Assembly: GCF_011386835.1 (NCBI RefSeq)
Contig: NC_088797.1
Coordinates: 99,210,264 to 99,274,263, forward strand
Direction: 5' to 3'
Length of the DNA stretch: 64,000 nt
From: Chrysemys picta bellii
Lineage: Eukaryota; Chordata; Testudines; Emydidae
Both the position numbers and the translations under genes were made by a program. Each line of letters begins with the position of its first letter. Positions within the stretch are counted from its first letter, which is position 1. A model generated the notes under the pieces. It had not been told where the DNA came from, did not search any database, and saw nothing but the letters and a program-made list of their open reading frames with translations. Below are positions 49,850-60,779 of the stretch, piece by piece.

Positions 49850-51760
49850 AAAGCCATGTTAACTAGCTGCAGTAGAACATGGAGGCAGGAGGAGAGTCTA
49901 ACATGCCTAAGCAACACACAGTTTCAATTATTGTAGCCTGTATCTTAACAAGGCTTTCCAGTTGTGTTACACCCTTTGCTCATTGTAGTCATCAAGTTTA
50001 AGGGCAGGAAGGACCACCAAATTGCCCTCCTGTCTATCACAGCTCACTAAACACAACCCAGCTACCTCCACACCAAGCCCAACAGCCAGAATTAGACTGA
50101 ATATTACAGGCCTGAGGAGATTAAACTACTTCATGCTACAGGCAGAGACATACTCATTGTGGCTCTACTGATGCCTTTGCACAGAAGCAGAGGACTCGTC
50201 TGTATCATACAACCAAGATTAGTCAGTCCAAAATGTTATTTCAGGAGGAAACAAGTACAGGAACATTAAAAAAAAAAAAAAAACACTAAAAAAGTTACAT
50301 GGAACATGCAATAGTGCTCTGTCAAGTCCTTGTGCCAAATTTTTACATTAAATTTCATTTAAAGAGGGATTTTAGTTATACTTTAAAGGCAAAGACTTTC
50401 AAGAATATAGGTTATGCTCCAAAATCCCAATTTAGTTCCTAATAGGCTGGTTTTCAAGAGTGCTAAGTACCCAGCAATTTCCACTGAAGTCAATTGGAAG
50501 CAAATCTCATTTTTCCCCATAGGAAAAATAGTAAATATTTCCCCATCTCAGGAGCTTGTCTGTACACAAAAAGTTGCACTGTTTCCACTGTAAATTTTGT
50601 AATTGATTTAAACTCATAAAGCCTGTGTGAGCTCACACACACTTATTTAGAAGTTGTTTATAGCAATGTAGTTTAATTCAGTAAATTACCAATTTAGTTA
50701 AATCAATATAAATCAGTTGTCAATTGATCAGTGCAACTATTCTATGTTCTTCATTTGTAGAACATTTTGAGGTTCTTGGGTGGAAGATGCAATCGAAGTG
50801 TAAAACAGTAATTTATGTTCACAAAACAATTCAATGACCAGCACTTTGCTCCCTCCTACCCCCCATAATTCACACAGAATCCTATAATAGAAGCACTATG
50901 CAGTACTGAGGTCACAAAACAAGAACATTATATGATTCTACTCTTTAAATAGTGTAAAAGTTTTAATTTTCACTGGCTGTAAAAACAGGCCAGCAAACAC
51001 TTGGATGAGAATAGGAAAAGTGGACATGGTCAAAAGTCACAAATTGCATAACTGCCAACTCAGGATTATGTGGCACATTGGAACTAAGAGTTTATAAATT
51101 GTCTGTCATCCTTTCCTGCTCCTAACTGGATGTTCTAGGTGTATAATCTCATCAGAAGCTGGTTGCTGGCTTTCTGACTCTAAGCGGAGTGTTACTACCC
51201 AACCAACAATTAGCAAACCAGAAACCTAATTGTATCTGGTTTCTGTGCTGCATATACACAGGAAAAACTATTAGATTAACAACATTACTATAACAATGCC
51301 TCCAGATTGATGGTTTCTTCACAGTTGATAAGTTTTTGCTATAGGTTAAATGTTTGCATAATATTTTAAAGTATAGGACTCCAGGGGTTGGTTGTGTGTC
51401 TCTACAACAATGAATTTTATCTCACAGCCTTGCCTACATGGTGGGAATCCTAGTGTAGACAAGGCTGTGTGGTCAAACCTGTACACAATTTGCTTTCAGC
51501 ACATCTACATTAGGGTTCTCACCAGTGCCAGCAGTAGTTCCAGTGGAATTCTCCTCCTGGAGACAGACTAATTGTCAATATGGAATTTATAGCAAAAGAT
51601 CCTTTTAAGCATCCACACACTAATGGAAGATAACATAGTCTATCAGAATCCTTCAGATCAGTAACCTTCAAATTACATAGGTTGGGTATAAACCCAAGAA
51701 TTAGGACTAGAGTGCCTCTAACAGCATTCAATCTCAATTAAATACAATTATACTTAATTT
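49850..51760. other. Intergenic sequence downstream of the ventx1-type gene
   Basis: AT-rich, with a poly-A run at 50270-50283 and the small MITE at 51425. No gene is seen. Confidence 0.5.
51425..51471. mobile_element. Minimal MITE remnant
   Basis: ACAGCCTTGCCTACA and TGTAGACAAGGCTGT are near-perfect inverted ends with only about 16 bases between them. It lies 0.4 kb downstream of the ventx1-type stop. Confidence 0.45.
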
Positions 51761-51769
51761 AGGTATGAA

Positions 51770-51775
51770 TTTAAT
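51770..51775 (-). other. Possible polyadenylation signal ATTAAA of the ventx1-type gene
   Basis: It lies about 110 bases past the stop on the minus strand, matching the position of the ATTAAA in the neighbouring gene. Confidence 0.35.
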
Positions 51776-51883
51776 ATTTAAAACTTTATATTAAAAATAT
51801 ACACTTCTACATCAGACAAACATTTTAAGTACAGTTGAATCATATATAGCGTATTATATTATACTCTCTGTCTTCCACTTTGC

Positions 51884-52243
51884 TTATAATGTTTGAAGAG
51901 GATTAAATTGTTTGTTGTCCATTTTGTTCTGTATAACTGGATGGACAGAGAATTGTGGTAGAAAGTGTTGCTGGAAAAAAGGCAGATCATGTGCCCTAAG
52001 GGCGTATGATGGGTTTTGGGAGTCATATATTTGAAAGGAAGAGTTGAACTGTAAAGCACAATTAGGAGTAAAAGGTAGAAGTCTTTGTTGCATTGGACTA
52101 GGATAGTGGGAATAATCCTGTAACATATTTGGTGGGGTCCCTTGTTTATAGCCATAGAAGGGATCTGAAGATATGAAGCTATGATGGTGGTCTTGTATTT
52201 GCCTCTTAAGTTTCATCCTGCGATTCTGGAACCAGGTTTTGAC
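51884..52243 (-). CDS. ventx1: ventx1-type gene, coding exon 3 (recognition helix and C-terminus)
   Basis: The acceptor is a T-run followed by CTAG just 5' of 52243. The exon opens VKTWFQNRRMKLKRQ and ends with a TAG stop at 51886-51884. The tail has many His, Gln, Tyr and Phe residues and no recognised domain. Confidence 0.92.
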   Translation of the reverse strand, partial: VKTWFQNRRMKLKRQIQDHHHSFISSDPFYGYKQGTPPNMLQDYSHYPSPMQQRLLPFTPNCALQFNSSFQIYDSQNPSYALRAHDLPFFQQHFLPQFSVHPVIQNKMDNKQFNPLQTL

Positions 52244-53957
52244 CTAGAAAAAAAAAAGTAATGTTAAAGAAATCAGGGTCCTAACAGAATAATTTATAAA
52301 AGCTACCATGTATTGAGAGCATCTGTAACTGAACTCACTTGTGATCCATACAGTATAATCGGAGTTAAAATAATTTGAATTAAAGCATTGATCTTATCAG
52401 CAGAAAAGTTTCCATATTGTGTAAGCTCATAATGTATTATTTACTGTGTGCATTTGCCAGAGATAGCAACTGCAAAGACCAAATCAAGGGCTTCATCCAG
52501 CTTCCATTTCAGTCAATGGGAAGTCACTGACCCCAACGGGAGCATGTTAGGGACCCAAATCTTAAGTCCATTAATTGTGAGCAGCCCTTGACTGATTCTA
52601 CTCAAGGTGTTAACCAGTGCATAAGCAAGTGCTTGCAGGATCGGGGCCTTATTTAGTAACTCTCTAAATTTTCTGTCCAAGTGAATATCAAACTTAATAT
52701 TTATCAGCATCAGATCCCGGTTGTATTGTTAAGTTAAAAAAATATTAAGTACAAATGTTTAAGAGTTTTAAAGATACTCTTCGGACCCATGGAAACAGGA
52801 GATTAGGCTTCTAGTAAATCCTGCACTTTCTTCAATGGACAACATGCCGTGCCCTGCGTTTATAGTCGGTAGGAAGCAATTTGAATACCAGTCCCCATCA
52901 GCAAGAAATCATAACCAGTTATCGTTATGCTCAGCACCCGTGCGGCTTTAAACACGCAGAGCGTGGCCAAGTGTGAATCAGCGCTCTCTTTGCGGGGCCA
53001 GACTGAAGCCAAGGGGCAGCTGGAGGCGCAGCGAGCGGCCCAAAGCCCCCCAGCCCGGCTGTCTCTGCCGCGGGGACTGGGGCCGGACACTGACCTGAAT
53101 CTCGGACAGCTGAAGAGCGGCCGCCAGCTTCCTCCTCTCCGCCGCCCCCACGTACTTCTGCCGCTTGAAGGTTTTCTCCAGCTTGCCGACCTGCTCCGGG
53201 GTGAAGGCGGTCCGCGCCCTGCGCTGCTGGGGCTCGCCCTCCCCCGGCGACGAGGGGATGCAGGAGGCGGCGCTTTCGCTCTCGTACCCGGAGGACTCGT
53301 CCGCGCTCACCCAGCCGCCCTCGGGAGCTGCAAAGGCGGAGGGTGGGTTAGGGCTCCGGTGCCCAACGGGGGGAAACAGCCCGATCGGGCCCCGCGGCTT
53401 GCGAGCCAGCTAGGGTGACCAGACAGCAAGTGTGAAAAATCGGGACAGGGGGTGGGGGGTAATAGGAGCCTATATAAGAAAAAGACCCAAAAATCGGGAC
53501 TGTCCCTATAAAATCGGGACATCTGGTCACCCTAGAGCCAGCCCTCCGCTGCTCCCCCAGCCAGGGCAACAGCACCTTCCTTTCCGCCGCCCCACCCTCC
53601 TCCCCCCGGCCAACTGGAGGCTCTTCCTCGCGGCCGGATCAGGGCCCTACTTTCCTCTCCAGCACCAGCCACCACCTCCCCCGGGCTCGCCTCTGACTTA
53701 CCGGGACTTGCTCGGCCGTTGGGCAGCTCCTGTGGCTTGGTGTCTTCCAGCTCCTCTCGGCGCAGGCTGCTGGGTTGGAGCTGGCCCTCGGCCGCGGCTC
53801 CCCCTTTGGGCTTTGCTTTGGCCAGGCGGGGACTCCTGCTGAAGGAGGTGGGGGCCCGCGGAGGAGGAACGCAGCAGATGTGAGGCCTGCCCGCTGGCCT
53901 TTGCTCCTCGCTCTCAGGCTGGGCCGGGAAGTCCACCGAGAAGGCGACCTCACCCAT
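51884..53957 (-). CDS. ventx1: VENT-class homeobox protein, ventx1/vent1 type (three exons)
   Basis: Coding exons on the minus strand are 53957-53702, 53327-53095 and 52243-51884 (stop included), 282 residues. Intron phases are 1 and 0, identical to the neighbouring VENTX-type gene. The N-terminus MGEVAFSVDF is a diverged VENT motif. A Xenopus Vent1-like RPHICCVPPP stretch follows at about residues 24-33. Exon 2 has an acidic SSGYESES run and then the homeodomain at 120-179, with Thr47, WFQNRRMKLKRQIQD and intron position 44/45. The C-terminus is rich in Gln, His, Pro and aromatic residues. The start is the first ATG after a TATA box at about 54068-54078. The homeodomain and N-terminus favour Vent1 over VENTX by my recollection of those proteins, so the paralog call needs a tree. 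A 124-bp hAT MITE lies in intron 1. Family role: nuclear BMP-responsive repressor of dorsal genes. Confidence 0.88.
52495..52650. mobile_element. Palindromic MITE in intron 2 of the ventx1-type gene
   Basis: Elements typical of the family (TTTCAGTCAATGGGAAG, GCATAAGCAAGTGCTTGCAG, then GATCGGGGCC) are present. The left half is eroded. Confidence 0.45.
53095..53327 (-). CDS. ventx1: ventx1-type gene, coding exon 2 (N-terminal homeodomain)
   Basis: The acceptor is TTTGCAG just 5' of 53327, and the donor is ATTCAG|GTCAGT at 53094. The exon encodes an acidic linker and homeodomain positions 1-44, with RRARTAF and LEKTFKRQKY. It is very GC-rich. Confidence 0.9.
53411..53534. mobile_element. hAT-type MITE in intron 1 of the ventx1-type gene
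   Basis: The element is 124 bp with terminal inverted repeats TAGGGTGACCAGA. It is flanked by a perfect 8-bp duplication GAGCCAGC (53403-53410 and 53535-53542), the hAT signature. Relatives lie at 3847, 37987 and 62376. Confidence 0.9.
53702..53957 (-). CDS. ventx1: ventx1-type gene, coding exon 1
   Basis: This exon encodes residues 1-85 plus one base. The donor is CCCG|GTAAGT, with G at 53701. It contains AFSVDF and the RPHICC motif. The split codon reads G+CT, Ala, exactly as in the neighbouring gene. Confidence 0.85.
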
Positions 53958-54066
53958 GGCGAGTGGGAGCTGAAGGAGCGGGGCTCACAGGAGCTGCCTG
54001 CAGCTCCCTCTGTTTAGCTAGCGCTGCTCCGCTGGAGGGGAGGGCAAGTTGGTGGGTGGGGGCCTC

Positions 54067-54078
54067 CATTTATTTATA
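54067..54078 (-). promoter_or_regulatory. TATA box of the ventx1-type gene
   Basis: Read on the minus strand it is TATAAATAAAT in a GC-rich setting, about 110 bases before the ATG at 53957. Confidence 0.6.
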
Positions 54079-54722
54079 GGGGGCCCTCCCTCGCGGGCTC
54101 GTTTGCGAGTGTGAATCCACATCAAAGTACGAAGAGAAAAGAGAGAACAGCTGTCGGTTAGGAGTAGAGTTCACACGTCTGGCAAATGTCTGCAGCCCCT
54201 GGCTCCAGAGAGTCTGCAGGATTGTTTCTGCCCCCTTGAAATGCAAACCTGCTCTGGGCCCCTCCTGATTCTCCCCTGGAGAGGGGGAGTGGCGGCATGG
54301 ACAATTCCAACCACACCAAACAAAAGACCAGCAAAAGGGCTTTTAAAGACAGTTACACGCCAGATAATGGCAGAACGATGGGGTTCAATCATGTCCCTTC
54401 CAAACGTCGATGGACTAACACAAAAGGCACATACGACATATTTTAAATTGCATAGATCTCCAAGCATTAACAACCGCATCTCATTACAGCCATAATCAGG
54501 GAGTTCCTTAGGGCAGGGACGTGAATGGAGCAGGGTTTTAGTATCTTTATCATGCGAGGTTCCGGTTCTATGTATGAGAACATTTATCACCGATTAACAC
54601 AATTCAAAACTCTGTTATAACAGGAATTTTTACATCAATCATTGCCTTTCAAAATGCAGATCTAAATGAAGCTACCAGGTAATCCTTTGAAATGCCCTCT
54701 TTAGAGTGGCAGTATATATTTC

Positions 54723-54849
54723 CGAGGCAAGGTGGGTGAGGTCATAGCTTTTACTAGATCAATTTCTCTAGCTGGCCCAATAAAAGATATGACCTCACCC
54801 ACCTTGTCTGTCCAATATCCTGAGCCCAACAAGCTACAACACTGCAAAC
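54723..54849 (+). mobile_element. Penelope-like fragment, second subfamily, with inverted 5' duplicate
   Basis: Arms 54728-54761 and 54773-54806 are inverted copies with mismatches. The element ends at GCTACAACAC, followed by a short non-matching tail. A 10-bp direct repeat TATATATTTC flanks it (54713-54722 and 54850-54859). Confidence 0.62.
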
Positions 54850-54859
54850 TATATATTTC

Positions 54860-57800
54860 AGGTCGGGGGCTCCTACTGAAGGGGAGAAGGAGGGATAGTC
54901 TAGCAATCATGTAACACAAAACGTTACTACAAACATGGTAAATAAAAGTCACGATCGATTTCCCATAGAATCCCGTCTATGTTCCCTATCAATATCAGAA
55001 CCCCTTCTACTGTAAACTAATGAGCGGAAGAAATCCAAGTCCATTGTAAAGGTCGTACGGAGACATCAAAAGTCTGGGTTGGCTTGGATTTCCCAGCTCC
55101 TGGCTGTATTATTGCTGTTTCTGGTTTAACGGGTACAAATTCAACCCTGCACTCCTCTCAGCTTGAATTTGGCGCCAGTTGTCTAGCCAGAAATGTAGCC
55201 AATCTTTCACCAACGCCTGGAAGTTTAGCGATCAAAGCAATACAGGACCAGAAAGCTCACACCTCATCAACTTCAAACTACCCCAATTTACACGTTATTT
55301 ATAAAGCATAGCTTCGCCTTTGTGATGCAAGGGGCAGATAATGCTAAGAACCGCCCAGAGGTTTAATCACTGTAAGTATAATAAACCGTTATTAGAAAAC
55401 CCATCACTGAGGTTTCAAGCATTTTCTGCGTTTAGATAAGCCAGTGGAAAAACACACAGCAAGCACAAAGCACAAATGAATCGGCTACAAAAGACACCGG
55501 GGCACCATATATTCAGATTGTTCCTAATTGGGAGAGCAAACTGCAGATATTCCCTCTCTAACCCTGAACCTTGATACCAGGGCCCTGTTCTTACAGTGCT
55601 CACAGGGGCTAAACTCCTGAACTCACTGAGCCCCCGATGAAACCCGCCAGAACTGAAGGATTTGACTCCATAAACTCGGATCTAATGAGCAGCGTGTTTG
55701 TTTCTTCTTCCTATAAACTAGATTATTGATCTTTCTTTCCAAAAGGAAAAACATAAATGCCTCCTTCTTTCCCCAAAGGCAAGTTTCACTGAAAATGCAA
55801 TGGTATGTGAGTGAGGCTGGTTTTCTTTGTTTCACCCTCATCATCTGCTACTGATGTCTTAACACACGGAGCTGCAGCAGATTATAAACTTGTACTGACC
55901 TGAATCACAGATATACTATCTATAAATGCACGGGGCCATTAAAGCACAAAACTTTCCAGGAAAACTGTAAGACTCTTTGTTAATCCTACCAAAGCGCAGA
56001 GATTCGACTAGTTGCAACCTGGCCCATTACATCCAAGTAAGAGGGCAGCAGGGCCTTCAGAATAGATTTTACTCAGCACCCGCATTTCGGGAGAGCTGCA
56101 TATGCTGAACACGGCTGAATATCAGGCCACATGGATCTAATTTCTAAGGGGCCTTCTGAGAAGGGCTGGCTGAGCTGGCATGGGAGTGGTGGGCTCAGGA
56201 GAATTTACAGGTTCCGGCTCCATTGTGTGCGCAAATAAAGCAGCAGCTGCCCTTAGGATGCTGTTTTCCCCGAAGTTTCCTTTCTCCCTGTAATTCATAC
56301 TTAACAAGAAACTTGTTTTGCTTTTATTTATTTTCCAACCCCAGATAGAAGTAGGCTTAAAAGGCTCCCTGTGCCCCCCCCCTTGTTTGCTGTATTACAA
56401 CCAAACTATTGTGATTAAACACACAAGCTATAATGACACACCCTCTGTCCTTGGCATGACATGACCGGGCAGCGTCGCGACCGGAAAACAGGTTCGCTAC
56501 AATCGTGATAGAATCATGCCAGGCGCTCATCCAGCTACTTAGTTCTCATCCACAGCTCCCAGACTGGGGCTTGTTCTATTTGTTAGCCCTGAACACATAC
56601 GGGCCAGCCTGTGCTGCTTCAGCTGGGCGGGGTTACTCGAGCTGTCCCTGTCCGCCCCGCCCCAGGACTGCCGGGGTGCTTGAGCCCGGCCCCGATCTTC
56701 CTGGCTCTTGGCATTTTCCTGTTCCCAGCGCTGTCGCTGCGATCGCTCACAGCTGTGCCTTTGGGAGGCTCCGTGCTCTCCCCCCTGCTCCTCCCTCCCA
56801 CCGCGTTATCACAGGGGAACAGGCTCCAGCTAGTTCCCTCCGAGCTTTGCACGCCGCTTCCTCACACCTGTCTGCTCGCAGCGTTTCCTCTTCCAGAGCT
56901 CGTTAGAGCAGCTGCTGTTACCTCTAAGCTGGGAACCTCTACAACGGACTCGGCTCCACTGCGGGTTGCGTGTTCGGAAACACCCGGATCCCGTCTCTGA
57001 CGGTTTAAACAGTGAGGGCTGACTCGGGCTTTTCGTGGCCGATCTTTAGTGGGACTGAGCAAGGGAGAGATTTCCCGAAGCTCCTGCACGGCCCTGAGCC
57101 AAGAGAGCAACCGCTACACAAGCGTACGGGGCAGGGTGGGCTCAGACAGGCTCCAAATCCCGAGGGGCCGCCTGCGCGAAGTGGCGAGGCTGGTCGTGCT
57201 CATGACTTTAACTCTGCAGAGGACCCATGTCCATTTCAAAGGCTCTCCGCACAGAGGGGTCAGTGGCTGACGGAAATGGAGCTTGCAATAAGAAATACCA
57301 GCAGGGCAGGCGATTCCGATTTTAGCGTCCCTGACGTCCCTCCAAACACACACACATATAACCTGGGGAAAGGCCTGGGCTGAGAGCAGCCCCCCTCCCT
57401 GCATTTCAATAGCCTTCCCGGCCATTACACACTTGCGGTCACCTCTTCTGTCACACTCACAAGTTACTTGGAGCAGATCTTTAGAAAGGGGCAGTCCTTC
57501 CAAAATGTGGTGGTTTTCTTCATCCTTACCCTCCAACACACTAACAGCCCGTGGTGACGCTATGTTTAAAGGCCGTGTAACTCCAGAGAGTGGGTTAGTG
57601 CACTTACTCAGATACATTCTAGAATCAAGACTTTCCCTCCAATTTACATTATATCAAATAAATACACATTGTAGACTTTCTCAGGCAGATTGTTATACAG
57701 TCATGTCCAAACTGTGCTCAGTGGTGTACGTATAGGCAGGAAGAGGTGCTCAGCAGAGTTTGCAATCTACAAAGACAGCTAGGGGCCAGAGAAAGGAGTA

Positions 57801-58437
57801 AAAGATTTAACAACAGAGTCAGGGTGATGTTTGGGACATGTCTGCATAGGTCAATATTTTAATATTGTTTTGTATGTAAAAAGTATCCCCAGATGCTCCT
57901 CCCCCCAGCTAGTGTTGGCGCCACTTTTTCCCCCAGCTATTTTAATATACTTAGAAAATCACTACAGATTCATTCTTCCCCACCCCAGATCCCACCCTCC
58001 CAGAAGTTACAGATGCTTGAATTATGATGCACTCATGCAATATTTTATATATGTACACACACACACACACACACACACACATACTGACTGACCTATTTAT
58101 AGGTCCCATTTAGTAATATTACTGGCCATTTCTGATGTTAGCATAGCAATATAATAAGGACCTATGACCACACATATCCTGAGACATACTTTCCCTCCCC
58201 CAATCAGATTTATTTGTTCTCTACTGAAGTGTTCTGTGGATGTCATCTTTGTACATTTCCATTTCCTTTCCCCTGGTGCCTGCGGTGTATGACTAACTAC
58301 ACTTAAACATATCTAGCATCATGACTCCTTTATGTATCTTTCACCTTGAAACTCTGACATTACTATTAAATATTAATTAGGTGCCATTGTGGATCACAGC
58401 ACTACAAACAAAAATGCTCATGTCTTTACAAAACTAT
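54860..58437. other. Non-coding; CpG-enriched segment at about 56.46-57.2 kb
   Basis: Several open frames cross the CpG-enriched segment, but none carries a recognised domain or coherent exon ends. It could be a promoter or first exon of an unseen gene. Confidence 0.4.
58056..58081 (+). repeat. (CA)n microsatellite
   Basis: Thirteen perfect CA units. Confidence 0.95.
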
Positions 58438-59140
58438 TGTGACAGACCCAGACCAGTGGGGTACAGGAGTCTGGTAGAGGGCAAATATACTGGTCACTGG
58501 ATGAGTAGTTTTCCATTCCCTGAGTGACCAGAGAAGGGACTGCCCTAGAGTAATCAGGAACCTGCTAGAACCAGTTAAGGTAGGCAGGCTAATTAGGACA
58601 CCTGGAGCCAATTAAGAAGAAGTGGCTAGAATCACTTAAGGCAGGCTAATCAGGGCACCTGGGTTTTAAAAGGAGCTCACTTCAGTTTGTGGTGTGAGTG
58701 TGAGGAGCTGGGAGCAAGAGTGCAAGGAGGGGAGTGGGAGTGGGAGTGGGAGTGGGCAAGGCAAGGCAAGGCAAGGCAAGGCAAGGCAAGGCAAGGCAAG
58801 GCAAGGCAAGCATTATCAGACACCAGGAGGAAGGTCTTGTGGTGAGAATAAGGAAGGTGTTTGGAGGAGGCCATGGGGAAGTAGCACAGGGAGTTGTAGC
58901 TGTCATGCCACTGTTACAGGGGGCACTATAGACAGCTGCAGTCCACAGGGCCCTGGGCTGGAACCTGGAGTAAATAGTGGGCCTGGGTTCCCCCCAAACC
59001 TCCCAAGTGACCTGGCCTGTGGGTTCTTCCAGAGGGGAAGGTCTCTGGGCTGTTCCCCAACCCACATGGTGAATCTCTGAGGCAAGAAAATCTGCCAATA
59101 AGCACAGAACCTACCAAGATAAAGGAGGAACTTTGTCACA
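58438..59140 (+). mobile_element. Solo LTR of an LTR retroelement
   Basis: It is 703 bp, starts TGTGACAG, ends TTTGTCACA and is flanked by CTAT on both sides. A TATA-like TTTTAAAAGG lies at about 58663. There is no internal coding region. A GGCAA array and a G-rich repeat are nested in it. LTR status rests on the TG..CA ends and the duplication. Confidence 0.65.
58756..58810 (+). repeat. (GGCAA)n array in the solo LTR
   Basis: About eleven perfect tandem GGCAA pentamers. They are preceded at 58731-58755 by tandem GGGAGT units with four or more G3 runs, a candidate G-quadruplex. Confidence 0.95.
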
Positions 59141-59403
59141 CTATCTACTAACTAAAGACAAAATCAGACTATGTTAAAAATGGTTCAGCCACAACCTTAT
59201 TGCAAGCTAATGCAAACAGTGCTTGCAAAGCCACAGTGGAGAGAAAAGACCAAAACACCTGAAAAGAGAGACAGAGAGTTAAGTCGCTTCCTCTAACAGC
59301 TCTGAGGACTAGAGACTCTCTCTCTTTTAAAGAAATCTGACATTTTCATGCACTAACCTGATCCTAGCAATTGAAGTGTTCAGAAAAACATTAAATACCT
59401 GGT

Positions 59404-60075
59404 TTCAGAGTAGCAGCCGTGTTAGTCTGTATCCGCAAAAAGAACAGGAGTACTTGTGGCACCTTAGAGACTAACAAATTTATTAGAGCATAAGCTTTCG
59501 TGGACTACAGCCCACTTCTTCAACCCCACGTCTGGCTCCAGACACAGACCCAGGGTCTGAATCACTTGTCCCAAAGCTGCAAGTTTACCTGAAAACAGCT
59601 TACAGAAGTGTGCTTGTCTTTAGCACTCAGATGCCCAACTCCCAATGGGGTCTAAACCCAGATAAATCCGTTTTATCCTGCATAAAGCTTATGCAGGGCA
59701 AACTCATAAATTGTTCGCCCTCTATAACACTGATAGAGAGAGATGCACAGTTGTTTGCTTCCCCCAGGTATTAATACATACTCTGAGTAAATTTATAAAT
59801 AAAAAGTGATTTTATTAAATACAGACAGTAGGATTTAAGTGGTTCCAAGTAGTAACAGACAGAACAAAGTAAGTCACCAAGCAAAATAAAATAAAATGGG
59901 CAAATCTATGCCTAATCAAGCTGAATACAGATAATCTCACCCTCAGAGATGCTTCAGTAAGTTTTTTCTCAGACTGGACACCTTCCAGGCCTGGGCACAA
60001 TTCTTTCCCCTGGTACAGCTCTTGTTGCAGCTCAGGTGATAGCTAGGGGATTCTTCATGATGGCTCCTCTCCCCG
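59404..60075 (-). mobile_element. Chimeric retroposon: Penelope-like 3' end fused to LTR-derived sequence
   Basis: A perfect 13-bp direct repeat TTAAATACCTGGT (59391-59403 and 60076-60088) encloses two unlike parts. Read on the minus strand, 60075 to about 59526 resembles a turtle LTR-element segment. About 59525-59404 is the Penelope-like unit ending TGCTACTCTGAAA. The single duplication implies one insertion event. Confidence 0.6.
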
Positions 60076-60289
60076 TTAAATACCTGGTGATTTAGCCAAG
60101 AGAGTTGGTGACAGTGGAAGACATGGTCAGATATTGTGTCTGGATAAGTTGAATATATAAATTGGAATAGGAAACAAATCTCTATTCACATCTGTATCAG
60201 CAAAAAGCAGGTGAAACTGTCGCGAGGGCTAATTGAGTAGAATCGAGTCATTTAGCCCCTATTTGTTAAGAGTGCTAGGTGCGCTACAG

Positions 60290-60672
60290 CAGTAGCTCTC
60301 AACCTTTCCAGACTACTGTACCCCTTTCAGGAGACTGATCTGTCCTGCATACCCCCAAGTTTCATTGCACTTAAAAACTACTTTCTTACGAAAACAGACA
60401 TAAAAATATAAATGTGTGACAGCCAGACTATTACTACTTTTTCATTTTTACCATGTAATTATAAAAAAATCAATTGGAATATTATAAATATTGTACTTAC
60501 AAATCAGTGTATAGTATATAGAACAGTTCAAACAAGTCATTGTTTGTATGAAATTTTAGTTTGTACTGACTTCGCTAGTGCTTTTTATGTAGCCTGCTGT
60601 AAAACTAGGCAAATGTCTAGATGAGTTGATGTACCCCCCAGAGGTACACATATGCTTGATTGAGAGCCACTG
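60290..60672. mobile_element. hAT (Charlie-like) MITE
   Basis: The termini are CAGTAGCTCTCAACC and its complement GAGAGCCACTG. The 8-bp duplications CGCTACAG and CTCTACAG match at 7 of 8 positions. The interior is AT-rich and has no transposase. Confidence 0.82.
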
Positions 60673-60779
60673 CTCTACAGACATGTCATAGCTGGACTTG
60701 TGGGTGGTCCTGTTGGCGTATTCTGAAGATGTGCTCCTTCTGACTCAGGGCCTGGAACAGGGGTGACAGAGCCTTCCGA

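Larger units (their letters stand above)
52960..54010. promoter_or_regulatory. CpG-rich 5' end of the ventx1-type gene
   Basis: Dense CpG covers exons 1 and 2. The CpG-poor stretch inside it is the inserted MITE at 53411-53534. Confidence 0.55.

Noticed and set aside
53310..53312. Apparent start at 53310 on - for the ventx1-type gene
   Set aside because: The codon is GTG and lies inside exon 2. The spliced ATG at 53957 gives the family N-terminus.
56505..57383. Possible coding exons in the CpG-enriched segment
   Set aside because: Several overlapping frames on both strands of similar quality and no domain; kept only as a regulatory candidate.
58682..59098. Open frames through the GGCAA array
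   Set aside because: A pentamer repeat stays open in several frames on both strands; it is part of a solo LTR.
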